Origin: UBA3210 sp963653535 | Lineage (GTDB): Bacteria > Bacillota_I > Bacilli_A > RFN20 > CAG-449 | Length of the DNA stretch: 47,693 nucleotides | Direction of reading: 5' to 3' | Assembly: GCA_963653535.1 (NCBI GenBank) | Contig: CAVJWU010000006.1 | Span: 1 to 47,693, forward strand | Shown here: one piece after another, positions 24,501 to 33,426 of the stretch | Position numbering within the stretch: the stretch's first letter is position 1 | How the letters are laid out: each line of letters begins with the position of its first letter | Position numbers and translations under genes: made by a program | Notes under the pieces: generated by a model | The model's database searches: none | What the model was told of the DNA's origin: nothing | Seen by the model: only the letters and a program-made list of their open reading frames with translations

Positions 24501-25685
24501 CTATTTAATAATTTCTGAAACTGTACCAGCACCAACTGTTCTACCACCTTCACGGATTGAGAACTTTGTACCTTTTTCAATAGCAACTGGGTGAATTAAT
24601 TCAACTGTTAAGTTAACGTTATCACCTGGCATAACCATTTCTGTTCCTTCTGGAAGAGTAATGACACCTGTAATATCAGTTGTACGGAAATAGAATTGTG
24701 GTCTGTAGTTTGTTAAGAATGCAGTATGACGTCCACCTTCTTCTTTTGTTAATACGTAAACAGAAGCTGTGAATTTTGTATGTGGAGTAACTGTTCCAGG
24801 TTTTGCTAAGACTTGTCCACGGACTACTTGGTCACGGTTGACACCTCTTAATAAGATACCAGCGTTATCGCCTGCTTCAGCAAAGTCTAATGTCTTTCTG
24901 AACATTTCGATACCAGTAACGACTGATTTTAATGTATCTTTGATACCAACGATTTCAACTTCGTCACCCATCTTGATTGTACCACGTTCAACTCTACCAG
25001 TTACAACAGTACCACGACCTGTAATTGTTAAAACGTCTTCGATAGCAAGTAAGAATGGTTTATCTGTATCTCTTGTTGGAGCTGGGATATAAGAATCACA
25101 TGCATCCATTAAATCCATAATATGTTGTTCTTCTACTGGATCACCATCAAGAGCTTTTCTTGCAGAACCTCTGATAATTGGAGTTTCGTCTCCTGGGAAA
25201 CCATATGAAGATAAGATTTCTCTAACATCCATTTCAACTAAGTCGATTAATTCTGGATCATCAACTAAGTCTGTTTTATTTAAGAATACTACGATATAAG
25301 GAACACCAACTTGTCTAGCAAGTAAGATATGTTCTTTTGTTTGTGGCATAACACCATCTGTAGCTGCAACAACTAAGATTGCGCCGTCCATTTGAGCAGC
25401 ACCTGTAATCATGTTTTTAACATAGTCAGCGTGGCCTGGGCAGTCAACGTGAGCATAGTGTCTTGTTGCTGTTTGGTATTCAATGTGAGCTGTATTAATT
25501 GTAATACCACGAGCTTTTTCTTCTGGTGCAGCATCGATTTGGTCGTATGCTTTCTTTTCAGATAAGCCCTTTTTTGCTAATACTGCTGTAATAGCAGCTG
25601 TTAAAGTAGTTTTACCGTGGTCAACGTGGCCAATTGTACCAATGTTAACATGGGTTTTACTTCTGTCAAATTTTTCTTTTGCCAT
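24501..25685 (-). CDS. tuf: Elongation factor Tu
   Basis: Delivers aminoacyl-tRNA to the ribosome. G-motifs GHVDHGKT (residues 19-26), DCPGHADY, NKTDLVD and GSARKAL are intact, as are domains II and III through the C-terminal GRTVGAGTVSEIIK. The 394-residue length is standard. It follows fusA but has its own promoter and terminator, allowing separate high expression. Confidence 0.98.
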   Translation of the reverse strand: MAKEKFDRSKTHVNIGTIGHVDHGKTTLTAAITAVLAKKGLSEKKAYDQIDAAPEEKARGITINTAHIEYQTATRHYAHVDCPGHADYVKNMITGAAQMDGAILVVAATDGVMPQTKEHILLARQVGVPYIVVFLNKTDLVDDPELIDLVEMDVREILSSYGFPGDETPIIRGSARKALDGDPVEEQHIMDLMDACDSYIPAPTRDTDKPFLLAIEDVLTITGRGTVVTGRVERGTIKMGDEVEIVGIKDTLKSVVTGIEMFRKTLDFAEAGDNAGILLRGVNRDQVVRGQVLAKPGTVTPHTKFTASVYVLTKEEGGRHTAFLTNYRPQFYFRTTDITGVITLPEGTEMVMPGDNVNLTVELIHPVAIEKGTKFSIREGGRTVGAGTVSEIIK

Positions 25686-25728
25686 TGTGAAAATTCCTCC
25701 CTAAAATAATTTGAATTTCAACGTATTC

Positions 25729-25757
25729 ATAATATAGCATTTTTTTTGTAAAATCAA
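25729..25757 (-). promoter_or_regulatory. Promoter of tuf
   Basis: TTGATT (25752-25757), 17 bases, TATTAT (25729-25734) on the minus strand, inside the 96-base fusA-tuf gap. AGGGAGGAAT is the tuf ribosome binding site. Confidence 0.65.
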
Positions 25758-25781
25758 TACTATTAAATTAGAATTTGATTA

Positions 25782-27893
25782 TTACTTTTGTGATTTTTTA
25801 ATAATTTCATCTTGGATATATTTTGGACATTCTGCATAGTGATCCATTTCCATTGTGTAGTTAGCTCTACCTTTTGTCATAGATCTTAAATCAGTAACGT
25901 AACCAAACATATTTGCAAGTGGAACCATTGCATCAAGAATTTGAGCATTTCCTCTTTCTGTTTGTCCTTGGATTTCACCTCTTCTTGAAGAGATATCACC
26001 CATGACATCACCTAAGTATTCAGATGGAGTTGTGACTTCAACTTTTACGATAGGTTCAAGGATAACTGGATCACACTTTCTTGCAGCTTCTTTTAACGCT
26101 AATGAAGCAGCGACTTTATAAGCAGCTTCAGAAGAGTCAACATCATGGTAAGAACCATCATGTAATGTAGCTTTAATATCAATGATTGGGAATCCTGCAA
26201 CTAAACCTCTATCTAATGATTCTTTTAAACCATCACATGTAGGTTTGATGAATTCTCTAGGAACAACACCACCGACAACTGCATCGACGAATTCGAAACC
26301 TTTGCCTGGGTTTGGTTCAAATTTAATCCAAACGTGACCATATTGACCATGACCACCAGATTGTTTAATGTATTTACCTTCACAATCTGCTTCTTTACGA
26401 ATTGTTTCTCTGTAAGCAACTTGTGGAGCACCGACGTTAACATCGACTTTGAATTCATCTTTTAATCTAGTAACCATAACATCGAGGTGTAATTCACCAA
26501 CACCAGCGATGATGTTTTGGCCTGTTTCTTTATCTGTAAAGAATCTGAATGTTGGGTCTTCTTCTGATAATTTGATTAATCCTTGAGTCATCTTATCTTG
26601 GTCAGCTTTTGATTTAGGTTCAATAGCTTCTGAGATAACTGGATCTGAGAATTTAATTGATTCAAGAACGACTGGGTGGTCTTCATCACATAATGTATCA
26701 CCTGTTGTAGTTGATTTTAGACCAACTGCAGCACCGATATCACCTGCCCAAACTTCATCAACTTCTTCTCTCTTGTTTGAGTTCATGATAACTAAACGAG
26801 AGAATCTTTCTTTAACACCTTTTGTTGAGTTATAAACATAAGAACCAGCTTTAGCGACACCAGAGTAAACTCTGAAGAAAGCTAATTTACCAATGAATGG
26901 GTCAGTCATAATCTTGAATGCTAATGCTGCTAAAGGAGCATCATCAGTTGGTTCACATTCGACTGTTTCACCTAATTCATTTGTACCAGTTGTATGAGCA
27001 ATATCAACAGGAGATGGTAAGTATTCAACAACAGCATCAAGTACTTGTTGGATACCTTTATTCTTGTAAGCAGAACCTGCTAAAACTGGGAAGAATTCTG
27101 CAGTTAAAACAGCTTTTCTGATTGTAGCTTTGATTTCTGGGATAGTTGGTTCTTCACCTTCTAAGACCTTCATCATGAATTCGTCATCAAAGTTTGCAAG
27201 TTTTTCAATTAATTGAGCTCTTAATTCTTGACAACGAGCTAAATATTCTTCAGGAATTGCACCTTCAGTTGGGTGTTCACCTTTTGTATCAGAATAGAAG
27301 TAAGCCTTCATTTCGATAATATCGATAACACCTTTTAATTGAGATTCAAGACCAATTGGGTAAGCAATAGGAGCAGCATTAGCGCCTAATTTTTCACCAA
27401 TTGAACGGACTGACATTTCGAAGTCAGCACCGATTGCGTCTAATTTATTAACGAAAACAATTCTAGGAACGTGGTATTTTGTACCTTGTCTCCAAACTGT
27501 TTCAGTTTGTGGTTCAACACCGTTTTTACCATCAAGAACAGTAACAGCACCATCGAGAACACGAAGTGAACGTTCAACTTCAGCAGTGAAGTCAACGTGG
27601 CCAGGAGTGTCGATTAAGTTGATACGGTATTTTTCACCTGTACCGCCTTTACCATTATCTTTCCATTGGCCTTTTTCCCAATAGCAAGTTGTAGCAGCAG
27701 AAGTAATTGTAATACCTCTATCTTGTTCTTGTTTCATCCAGTCCATAGTAGCGCCGCCATCATGAACTTCGCCGATTTTATAAATTTTACCAGTGTAGAA
27801 TAAGATTCTTTCTGAAGTAGTTGTCTTACCAGCATCAATGTGAGCCATGATACCGATATTACGTGTCATATTAATACTTACATCACGTGCCAT
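25782..27893 (-). CDS. fusA: Elongation factor G
   Basis: Catalyses translocation and ribosome recycling. The G1 motif AHIDAGKT is at residues 17-24, with DTPGHVDFT and NKLDAIG further on. Domains III-V are present (GQYGHVWIKFEP, VVPREFIKP, DVMGDISSRRGEI). It has 703 residues and no truncation. It is the third gene of the str operon, 20 bases after rpsG. Confidence 0.98.
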   Translation of the reverse strand: MARDVSINMTRNIGIMAHIDAGKTTTSERILFYTGKIYKIGEVHDGGATMDWMKQEQDRGITITSAATTCYWEKGQWKDNGKGGTGEKYRINLIDTPGHVDFTAEVERSLRVLDGAVTVLDGKNGVEPQTETVWRQGTKYHVPRIVFVNKLDAIGADFEMSVRSIGEKLGANAAPIAYPIGLESQLKGVIDIIEMKAYFYSDTKGEHPTEGAIPEEYLARCQELRAQLIEKLANFDDEFMMKVLEGEEPTIPEIKATIRKAVLTAEFFPVLAGSAYKNKGIQQVLDAVVEYLPSPVDIAHTTGTNELGETVECEPTDDAPLAALAFKIMTDPFIGKLAFFRVYSGVAKAGSYVYNSTKGVKERFSRLVIMNSNKREEVDEVWAGDIGAAVGLKSTTTGDTLCDEDHPVVLESIKFSDPVISEAIEPKSKADQDKMTQGLIKLSEEDPTFRFFTDKETGQNIIAGVGELHLDVMVTRLKDEFKVDVNVGAPQVAYRETIRKEADCEGKYIKQSGGHGQYGHVWIKFEPNPGKGFEFVDAVVGGVVPREFIKPTCDGLKESLDRGLVAGFPIIDIKATLHDGSYHDVDSSEAAYKVAASLALKEAARKCDPVILEPIVKVEVTTPSEYLGDVMGDISSRRGEIQGQTERGNAQILDAMVPLANMFGYVTDLRSMTKGRANYTMEMDHYAECPKYIQDEIIKKSQK

Positions 27894-27913
27894 ATCTTAG
27901 TTCCCCTTTAAAA

Positions 27914-28384
27914 TTACCATCTATAATGAGCGTAAGCCTTATTAGCTTCAGCCATCTTGTGGACATCTTCTCTCTTCTTGACAGAAGCGCCAGTACCATT
28001 AGCAGCATCAATGATTTCTCCTGCTAATTTATCTTCCATTGTCTTTTCATTTCTTAAACGTGAATAGTTAACTAACCATCTTAAGCCTAATGTAACTCTA
28101 CGTTCTGCTGAAACTTCAACTGGAACTTGGTAGTTAGAACCTCCAACTCTTCTCATTTTTAATTCAAGAGCTGGCATGATATTACCTAAAGCAACTTCGA
28201 ATACTTCCATTGCAGGTTTTTGTGTTTTTGCTTCAACTTTATTGAAAGCACTATATAAGATAGTTTGAGCTGTGCCCTTTTTACCATCTATCATGATTTT
28301 GTTGATTAAACGTGTTACTAATTTTGAATTGTAAATTGGATCTGGTAACACATCGCGTTTTGCGACATTTCCTCTACGTGGCAT
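27914..28384 (-). CDS. rpsG: 30S ribosomal protein S7
   Basis: Head-assembly protein at the E site. It has 156 residues. PRRGNVAKRDVLPDPIYNS and VGGSNYQVPVEVSAERR are diagnostic, and the C-terminus ends ANKAYAHYRW. It lies 62 bases after rpsL and before fusA, the canonical str order. Confidence 0.98.
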   Translation of the reverse strand: MPRRGNVAKRDVLPDPIYNSKLVTRLINKIMIDGKKGTAQTILYSAFNKVEAKTQKPAMEVFEVALGNIMPALELKMRRVGGSNYQVPVEVSAERRVTLGLRWLVNYSRLRNEKTMEDKLAGEIIDAANGTGASVKKREDVHKMAEANKAYAHYRW

Positions 28385-28446
28385 TAAAAATCCTCCTTTC
28401 CATTTTTTATAATAATAGAATTTTTATTACGTATTAAATTTGCTAA

Positions 28447-28866
28447 CTATTTAGCAGCTTTTGGTTTTTTAGTACCGTATAATGATCTACCTTGTTTTCT
28501 ATCTGTTACACCAGCGCAATCTAATGCACCTCTAACAATGTGGTAACGTACACCAGGTAAATCCTTAACTCTACCGCCTCTGATTAAGACTGTACTGTGT
28601 TCTTGTAAGTTATGGCCTTCTCCACCGATATAAGCTGTAACTTCGTAGCCGTTTGATAAACGTACACGAGCATACTTACGTAAAGCTGAGTTAGGTTTTT
28701 TAGGAGTCATAGTACCAACACGGGTACAGACACCACGTTTTTGAGCAGCATTTTGGTCTGTTGTTTTCTTTGCGAGTGAGTTCCATCTTTTATTTAAAGC
28801 TGGGGCTTTGGATTTTTCAACTGTTTCTGAACGTCCATTACGAACTAATTGATTAATTGTAGGCAT
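28447..28866 (-). CDS. rpsL: 30S ribosomal protein S12
   Basis: Decoding-centre protein. TPKKPNSALRKYARVRL (from about residue 54) and LPGVRYHIVRGALD are intact; the streptomycin-contact lysines of the KKPNS loop are present. The 139-residue length with an insertion near residues 15-40 is typical of Firmicutes. It heads the str operon behind a leader of about 100 bases. Confidence 0.98.
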   Translation of the reverse strand: MPTINQLVRNGRSETVEKSKAPALNKRWNSLAKKTTDQNAAQKRGVCTRVGTMTPKKPNSALRKYARVRLSNGYEVTAYIGGEGHNLQEHSTVLIRGGRVKDLPGVRYHIVRGALDCAGVTDRKQGRSLYGTKKPKAAK

Positions 28867-28889
28867 TTTTGAAAATCCTCCTTTCTTAA

Positions 28890-28968
28890 TTTCTTGTAAG
28901 CCACATTACCGGGTGTTTCAGCTATTCTCATAAAAAATAGCGTTATCGCCCTATAATTTTGGCACACG
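28890..28968 (-). promoter_or_regulatory. Leader of the str operon
   Basis: The transcript upstream of rpsL can form GCG/CGC with an AUAA loop and an overlapping GCUAUU/AAUAGC hairpin, followed by AAACACCCGG (28909-28918). It may host autoregulation by a ribosomal protein; no known leader class was recognised. Confidence 0.35.
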
Positions 28969-29043
28969 CTCGATAAGTATATAATACTAATTATATCTTG
29001 ACAAGTGTTTTTTTGAAAATTTTTCATTTTTTAAAACACCCGG
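28909..29043. repeat. Inverted repeat CCGGGTGTTT flanking the str promoter and leader
   Basis: CCGGGTGTTT at 28909-28918 and its exact complement AAACACCCGG at 29034-29043 stand 115 bases apart. The downstream arm lies within the leader, while the upstream arm lies before the predicted promoter. Confidence 0.6.
28976..29004 (-). promoter_or_regulatory. Promoter of rpsL-rpsG-fusA
   Basis: TTGTCA (28999-29004), 17 bases, TATACT (28976-28981) on the minus strand. It is bracketed by the arms of a 10-base inverted repeat. Confidence 0.75.
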
Positions 29044-29079
29044 CTCAGTTACCTAGAATTAAGACTTATTTATCGAAAG

Positions 29080-29100
29080 AAAAAACTCCTCAAGGGAGTT
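29080..29100 (-). terminator. Terminator of the sdaA-ppa-hydrolase operon
   Basis: Stem AACTCC / GGAGTT with a short loop and T6 on the minus strand, beginning directly at the stop codon of the hydrolase gene. Confidence 0.85.
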
Positions 29101-30135
29101 CTAAATATGTTGTTCAATAAAGTCAGTAATTGTTTTCATCACTACTGGATCTAGTTCATTCAATTTATCACGATCTAATGATTTATAATATGCTTCATTA
29201 ATTGAAGAAGGTATATGACCCATGTGTTCACCTTTTAATTCATAATAATCTAAAGTTGTTTTATTATCGTACTCCGCGGCTTCTTTAGTAATGTAAGCTT
29301 GATGATAACGATCGTTAACATCTAAGAATGTATAATGTGGATTATTAGATAGTTCGTCCTTAAAGAATACATGGTTGAAATTATAATCGATAATAGTATC
29401 TTTCGTTCCTCCAATAATTAGATGATCAATATCACTGTTATTAAAAGCATCGAGAGAAGAATATAATCCTTTCTTACCAAATTTAAAGAAATCAAAAATC
29501 ATAAAAAAGAATTTAAATATGCCCATGGCATAACCAGAAGAATGAGTTAATTCTTCATACAAACATGAATAAGGAGTATTACAACTAGAAATTGAAATAA
29601 TCGCATTTATCTTATGTTTATAACGCGTAATATTATTAACTGCATAGCCTCCCATTGAATGGCCTAATAATATAAGAGGATAAGAAGATAATTCTTGATC
29701 ATTTTCGACATACTTTAAACAATCATTTAAGTTAATTAAAGATGTAGTAAATCCTCCAACTGATTTACCTTCGCTTAATTCACATCCTTGAGTATCATAA
29801 GCAAGAACTAGATAATCTTTTAAGATTAGTTCATTAATGATTTTCATATATGGTTTATGACCAGGTCCTAATGCATGAACTAAGATAACTAATCCTTTAA
29901 ACGAAGAAGATTCTTTCGAAGAATAGATTTTACCATTAATATTGACGTGACGAGATTTAAAAGAAATTTTTCTTTCTTCCATCGAAGGAAAATCACTCGT
30001 TTCATAAAATTTCAAGGTATGCTTATCATCATATCGACACGAGAAAACATTCTTTCTAATTCTAAAGGCAAGTAGACCTAGAATTAAAAATAATACAATT
30101 AATATTCCTAAACAAATATATAAAAATATAAACAT
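29101..30135 (-). CDS. Membrane-anchored alpha/beta hydrolase
   Basis: A 344-residue protein with one N-terminal membrane helix (residues 1-24) followed by an alpha/beta-hydrolase fold. The nucleophile elbow GHSMGG, the oxyanion region VHALGPGHKP and a late GGTKD with a C-terminal histidine (EHMGH) suggest a Ser-Asp-His triad. The substrate is unknown; lipid or peptide ester are possibilities only. The frame extends to a TTG at 30150, but ATG 30135 sits right after the ppa stop, so I use it. It is the third gene of sdaA-ppa-hydrolase. Confidence 0.85.
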   Translation of the reverse strand: MFIFLYICLGILIVLFLILGLLAFRIRKNVFSCRYDDKHTLKFYETSDFPSMEERKISFKSRHVNINGKIYSSKESSSFKGLVILVHALGPGHKPYMKIINELILKDYLVLAYDTQGCELSEGKSVGGFTTSLINLNDCLKYVENDQELSSYPLILLGHSMGGYAVNNITRYKHKINAIISISSCNTPYSCLYEELTHSSGYAMGIFKFFFMIFDFFKFGKKGLYSSLDAFNNSDIDHLIIGGTKDTIIDYNFNHVFFKDELSNNPHYTFLDVNDRYHQAYITKEAAEYDNKTTLDYYELKGEHMGHIPSSINEAYYKSLDRDKLNELDPVVMKTITDFIEQHI

Positions 30136-30136
30136 C

Positions 30137-30670
30137 TTATTTATTCTCAATTAGTTGATCAAAATTATTGATACTCTTTTCAATAATTTTAATTGCTTCT
30201 TCTCTACCCTTTACTTCAGAAACGAATGTTTTCTTTCCTTCAAGTTGCTTATAAACTTTAAAGAAGTGGCAAATTTCATCCATGATGTGAGAAGGAAGTT
30301 CACTTACATCACGATAGACATTTAAGGAAGGATCATCTTTACAAATCGCGATAATTTTTTCATCTTCCATTTCTGAGTCAATCATTTTAATAACTCCGAT
30401 TGGATAACATCTAACTAAGCAAAGAGGTTGAATAGGTTCTTGACACATAACTAAAACATCTAATGGGTCATTATCTCCTGCATAAGTTCTAGGAATAAAA
30501 CCATAATTTTGAGGATAGTGAGTAGAAGTATATAAAACACGATCAAGAATTAATCTACCAGTCTTTTTATCTAATTCGTATTTCATCTTACTTCCTTTAG
30601 AAATTTCAATACAAGCGATAAAATCTTCTTTTGAAATTCTATCTTTATCCATATCTTTCCAAATATTCAT
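30137..30670 (-). CDS. ppa: Inorganic pyrophosphatase, family I
   Basis: Hydrolyses pyrophosphate and so drives biosynthetic reactions. The signature DNDPLDVLV with metal-binding aspartates is at about residue 65, preceded by HYPQNYGFIPRTY. It has 177 residues, the soluble family I size. It begins one base after sdaA ends. Family I rather than the manganese family II is clear from these motifs. Confidence 0.95.
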   Translation of the reverse strand: MNIWKDMDKDRISKEDFIACIEISKGSKMKYELDKKTGRLILDRVLYTSTHYPQNYGFIPRTYAGDNDPLDVLVMCQEPIQPLCLVRCYPIGVIKMIDSEMEDEKIIAICKDDPSLNVYRDVSELPSHIMDEICHFFKVYKQLEGKKTFVSEVKGREEAIKIIEKSINNFDQLIENK

Positions 30671-30671
30671 T

Positions 30672-31880
30672 TTATAAGTTCTCCTTTGCTAAATCTAAGG
30701 CAGCAAGTCCTCCTTCTGCCGTTTCGCGATAAGCTCTATTTAAATCTATTCCTGTTTGATACATCGTTTTAACAACATTATCAAAAGAAATTAAATTAGA
30801 TGTTGAATCAATAAAATCAGTAATCGATGCACATTCAATCGATCTTAATGCACCAATCGCATTTCTTTCTATACAAGGGATTAATACATATCCTCCAATT
30901 GGATCACAAGTTAAACCAAGTGAATGTTCCATAGCAATTTCTGCCGCACGTTCAATTAGATGGATATTTTGTCCTTTAATATTCGCGACAAAGGCCGCGC
31001 CCATAGAACTAGCTGAACCAATTTCCGCTTGGCAACCACATTCCGCGCCGGAAATAGAAGCATTTTCTTTAATAAGTAAACCAAATAAACCCGCGACTAA
31101 CAAAGATTCAATTACTTTACTATGAGGATAACCTTGTTCTTCATAATATCTAGTTAAGCTTGGTAATATACCACTTGAACCACATGTAGGAGAAGTTACA
31201 ACCATCCCTCCTGAAGCATTTTCTTCACTGACCGCGAAAGCATATGCCGAAACTAATCTTTTCTCTTTTCTTGCGCTTGATTCTTCTGGTATACCTTTTG
31301 AATATATTTCTTTCGCTTTACGATAAACGCTTATTGATCCAGGTAATCGACCTTCTTTAGATAAACCGCTAGAAATACAATTCATCATTGTTTTATATAT
31401 TTCTTCACCATATTCTTTAATATCATCATCTTCAAATTTATAAATGTAATCGATTAAAGACATATTATTTTCTAAACAATACTTCTTGATATCATCAAAA
31501 TGAGAATGAGGATAAATTTCTTTATAATGTTTCTTTTCTTCCCCTTTAATTTTGATGATGCCGCCTCCAATTGAATAAATTGTCGCCGTATCAATCACCT
31601 TACCATTTTGATAGATTTCAAAAAACATTGTATTAGGATGTTCTTTTATTTCATCAAGATTAAAGACAATTTCATGAGGAATATCTTTAAAAGTAGCATC
31701 GACAATTTTATCTAAAAGATGTCCTTTACCTGTTAAAGCTAAAGAACCATAAAGATGCATTTTATAATAATCACCTTTAGGGCGATATTTTAAGATATAT
31801 CTAACCGCATTTCTTGGACCAATTGTATGTGAAGAACTAGGCCCTGGGCCTATCTTATATAAAGTTTTAATAGAATACAT
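30672..31880 (-). CDS. sdaA: L-serine ammonia-lyase, single-chain iron-sulfur type
   Basis: Converts L-serine to pyruvate and ammonia with a [4Fe-4S] cluster. The beta domain is N-terminal (GPGPSSSHTIGP at residues 11-22), and the alpha domain follows from about residue 165, with SPTCGSSG, ECGCQAEIGSAS and LTCDPIGG...PCIERN supplying the cluster cysteines. At 402 residues it is a fused form, unlike the split Bacillus sdaAA/sdaAB. It heads an operon with ppa and a hydrolase. Confidence 0.94.
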   Translation of the reverse strand: MYSIKTLYKIGPGPSSSHTIGPRNAVRYILKYRPKGDYYKMHLYGSLALTGKGHLLDKIVDATFKDIPHEIVFNLDEIKEHPNTMFFEIYQNGKVIDTATIYSIGGGIIKIKGEEKKHYKEIYPHSHFDDIKKYCLENNMSLIDYIYKFEDDDIKEYGEEIYKTMMNCISSGLSKEGRLPGSISVYRKAKEIYSKGIPEESSARKEKRLVSAYAFAVSEENASGGMVVTSPTCGSSGILPSLTRYYEEQGYPHSKVIESLLVAGLFGLLIKENASISGAECGCQAEIGSASSMGAAFVANIKGQNIHLIERAAEIAMEHSLGLTCDPIGGYVLIPCIERNAIGALRSIECASITDFIDSTSNLISFDNVVKTMYQTGIDLNRAYRETAEGGLAALDLAKENL

Positions 31881-31905
31881 AAATAATTAATACCTCGGTA
31901 TGTAG

Positions 31906-31934
31906 ATTATTATATTTATTAAGTGAAAAATCAA
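31906..31934 (-). promoter_or_regulatory. Promoter of sdaA-ppa-hydrolase
   Basis: TTGATT (31929-31934), 17 bases, AATAAT (31906-31911) on the minus strand. Confidence 0.5.
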
Positions 31935-31956
31935 TAAATATATTTTTAAACTTAAA

Positions 31957-31979
31957 AGCCATAAGGTTTACTTATGGCT
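31957..31979 (-). terminator. Terminator of purB-purA-flavoprotein operon
   Basis: A 9-bp stem AGCCATAAG / CTTATGGCT with a 5-base loop, followed by TTTT on the minus strand, eight bases after the flavoprotein stop. Confidence 0.75.
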
Positions 31980-31986
31980 CAATAAA

Positions 31987-33411
31987 CTATTTAGTTGTTT
32001 CTTTCGAAATAATATCACGGGCAACCCATACGCCGTTCGCACCAGCTTGAGCAAGTCCTCTAGTAATACCTGCGCCATCACCTGCAACATATAAGTTTGC
32101 GATCTTTGTTTCAAATTTATTGTTTACTTCTGGGCGATCAGAATAGAATTTTGCTTCAACGCCGTAAAGTAAAGTATGATCATTCGCGATACCTGGAGTG
32201 ACGTGATCTAGCGCTTCAATCATTTCGATTAAAGATTTCATCGTGTTATAAGGTAAAACTAAACCTAAATCACCAGGAATAGCTTCTTTTAATGTTGGAT
32301 TAACAAAGCCTTCATCAATACGTTTTTGTGTTGATCTTCTGCCTTTCTTAATGTCACCATATTTTTGAACGATAACTGCCCCATTAGAAAGTTTATTTGC
32401 AATACGAGATAATCTAATCGCGTATTCATTCGCATCTTTAAATGGTTCATCAAATTCTTGTGATACTAATAAGGCAAAGTTAGTATTTTTAGAACCTAGT
32501 TTAGGATCATGATAAGCATGTCCATTACAGACCATTGTACCATTGTGGTTTTCAATAACGACGTGTCCAGAAGGATTAGAACAGAATGTTCTTACTGAAG
32601 TACCAACTGAAGTATTGTAAATAAATTTACCTTCATAAAGATATTTGTTGATATCTGACATAATAATATCATTAGTTTCAACTCTAACACCGATATCAAC
32701 ACGGTTATTATGCATTTGTAAGCCATGTTTAGAAAGAACATCAACTAACCATTCTGAACCGTTTCTTCCTACTGCAAGAAGAACGTGTTTAGCTTTAATA
32801 TTTGTCTCATCTTTTAAGATGACGCCTTTAACGACGTTATCTTCAACGATAATATCTTTTACTTCGGTAGCATAAGCATAATCAATATGAGGTTTCATTT
32901 CTTCATAGATTGATTTTAAGATTTCTAAGTTAACTTCTGTACCTAAATGTCTAACTTGGCTTCTTAATAACTTTAAGCCGACCGCGATACCTTTCTTTTC
33001 AATTTCTAATACTTCTTTAGTATATGGATCAGTTAATTCAGTTGGAGCCCCATGTTTTAAGTTAATCGAGTCAACATATTTAATTAAGTCTAAAACTGTT
33101 TCTTCTGGTAGATAATCAGTCATCCAACCACCAAATTCAGAAGTAATATTAAATTTGCCATCAGAATAAGCTCCGCTGCCACCGAATCCTGCTGTCATGG
33201 AGCAAGCAGGTAAACAACCTGATTCACCGCTTGGATTAACTGGGCAATGCTTTACTTTGCCCATTAAAATTGGGCAACGTCTACTATAAATATCTCTACC
33301 TTTATCGATTAAAAGGACTTTTAAAGATGGTGCTTTGGACATGAATTCATATGCTGAATATATACCTGCAGGTCCTGCACCGACAATAATTACATCATAA
33401 CTACTATTCAT
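31987..33411 (-). CDS. FAD-dependent oxidoreductase (COG2509-like)
   Basis: A 474-residue flavoprotein of unknown substrate. The FAD-binding GAGPAG is at residues 11-16, GGSGAYSDGKFN follows near residue 75, and the second nucleotide region is LAVGRNGSEW. The C-terminal YVAGDGAGITRGLAQA completes the FAD fold. Cysteines cluster near residue 46-70 (RRCPIL, KHCPVN, GCLPACS), which could bind a metal or act in redox chemistry. It follows purA by 15 bases and is the last gene of that operon. A paralogue lies at 42925-44532. Confidence 0.85.
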   Translation of the reverse strand: MNSSYDVIIVGAGPAGIYSAYEFMSKAPSLKVLLIDKGRDIYSRRCPILMGKVKHCPVNPSGESGCLPACSMTAGFGGSGAYSDGKFNITSEFGGWMTDYLPEETVLDLIKYVDSINLKHGAPTELTDPYTKEVLEIEKKGIAVGLKLLRSQVRHLGTEVNLEILKSIYEEMKPHIDYAYATEVKDIIVEDNVVKGVILKDETNIKAKHVLLAVGRNGSEWLVDVLSKHGLQMHNNRVDIGVRVETNDIIMSDINKYLYEGKFIYNTSVGTSVRTFCSNPSGHVVIENHNGTMVCNGHAYHDPKLGSKNTNFALLVSQEFDEPFKDANEYAIRLSRIANKLSNGAVIVQKYGDIKKGRRSTQKRIDEGFVNPTLKEAIPGDLGLVLPYNTMKSLIEMIEALDHVTPGIANDHTLLYGVEAKFYSDRPEVNNKFETKIANLYVAGDGAGITRGLAQAGANGVWVARDIISKETTK

Positions 33412-33426
33412 TAAGTTCTCTCCTAA

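Noticed and set aside
28845..29027. A 60-codon frame upstream of and overlapping rpsL
   Set aside because: Its start lies upstream of the predicted str promoter, it has no ribosome binding site, and it runs into rpsL.
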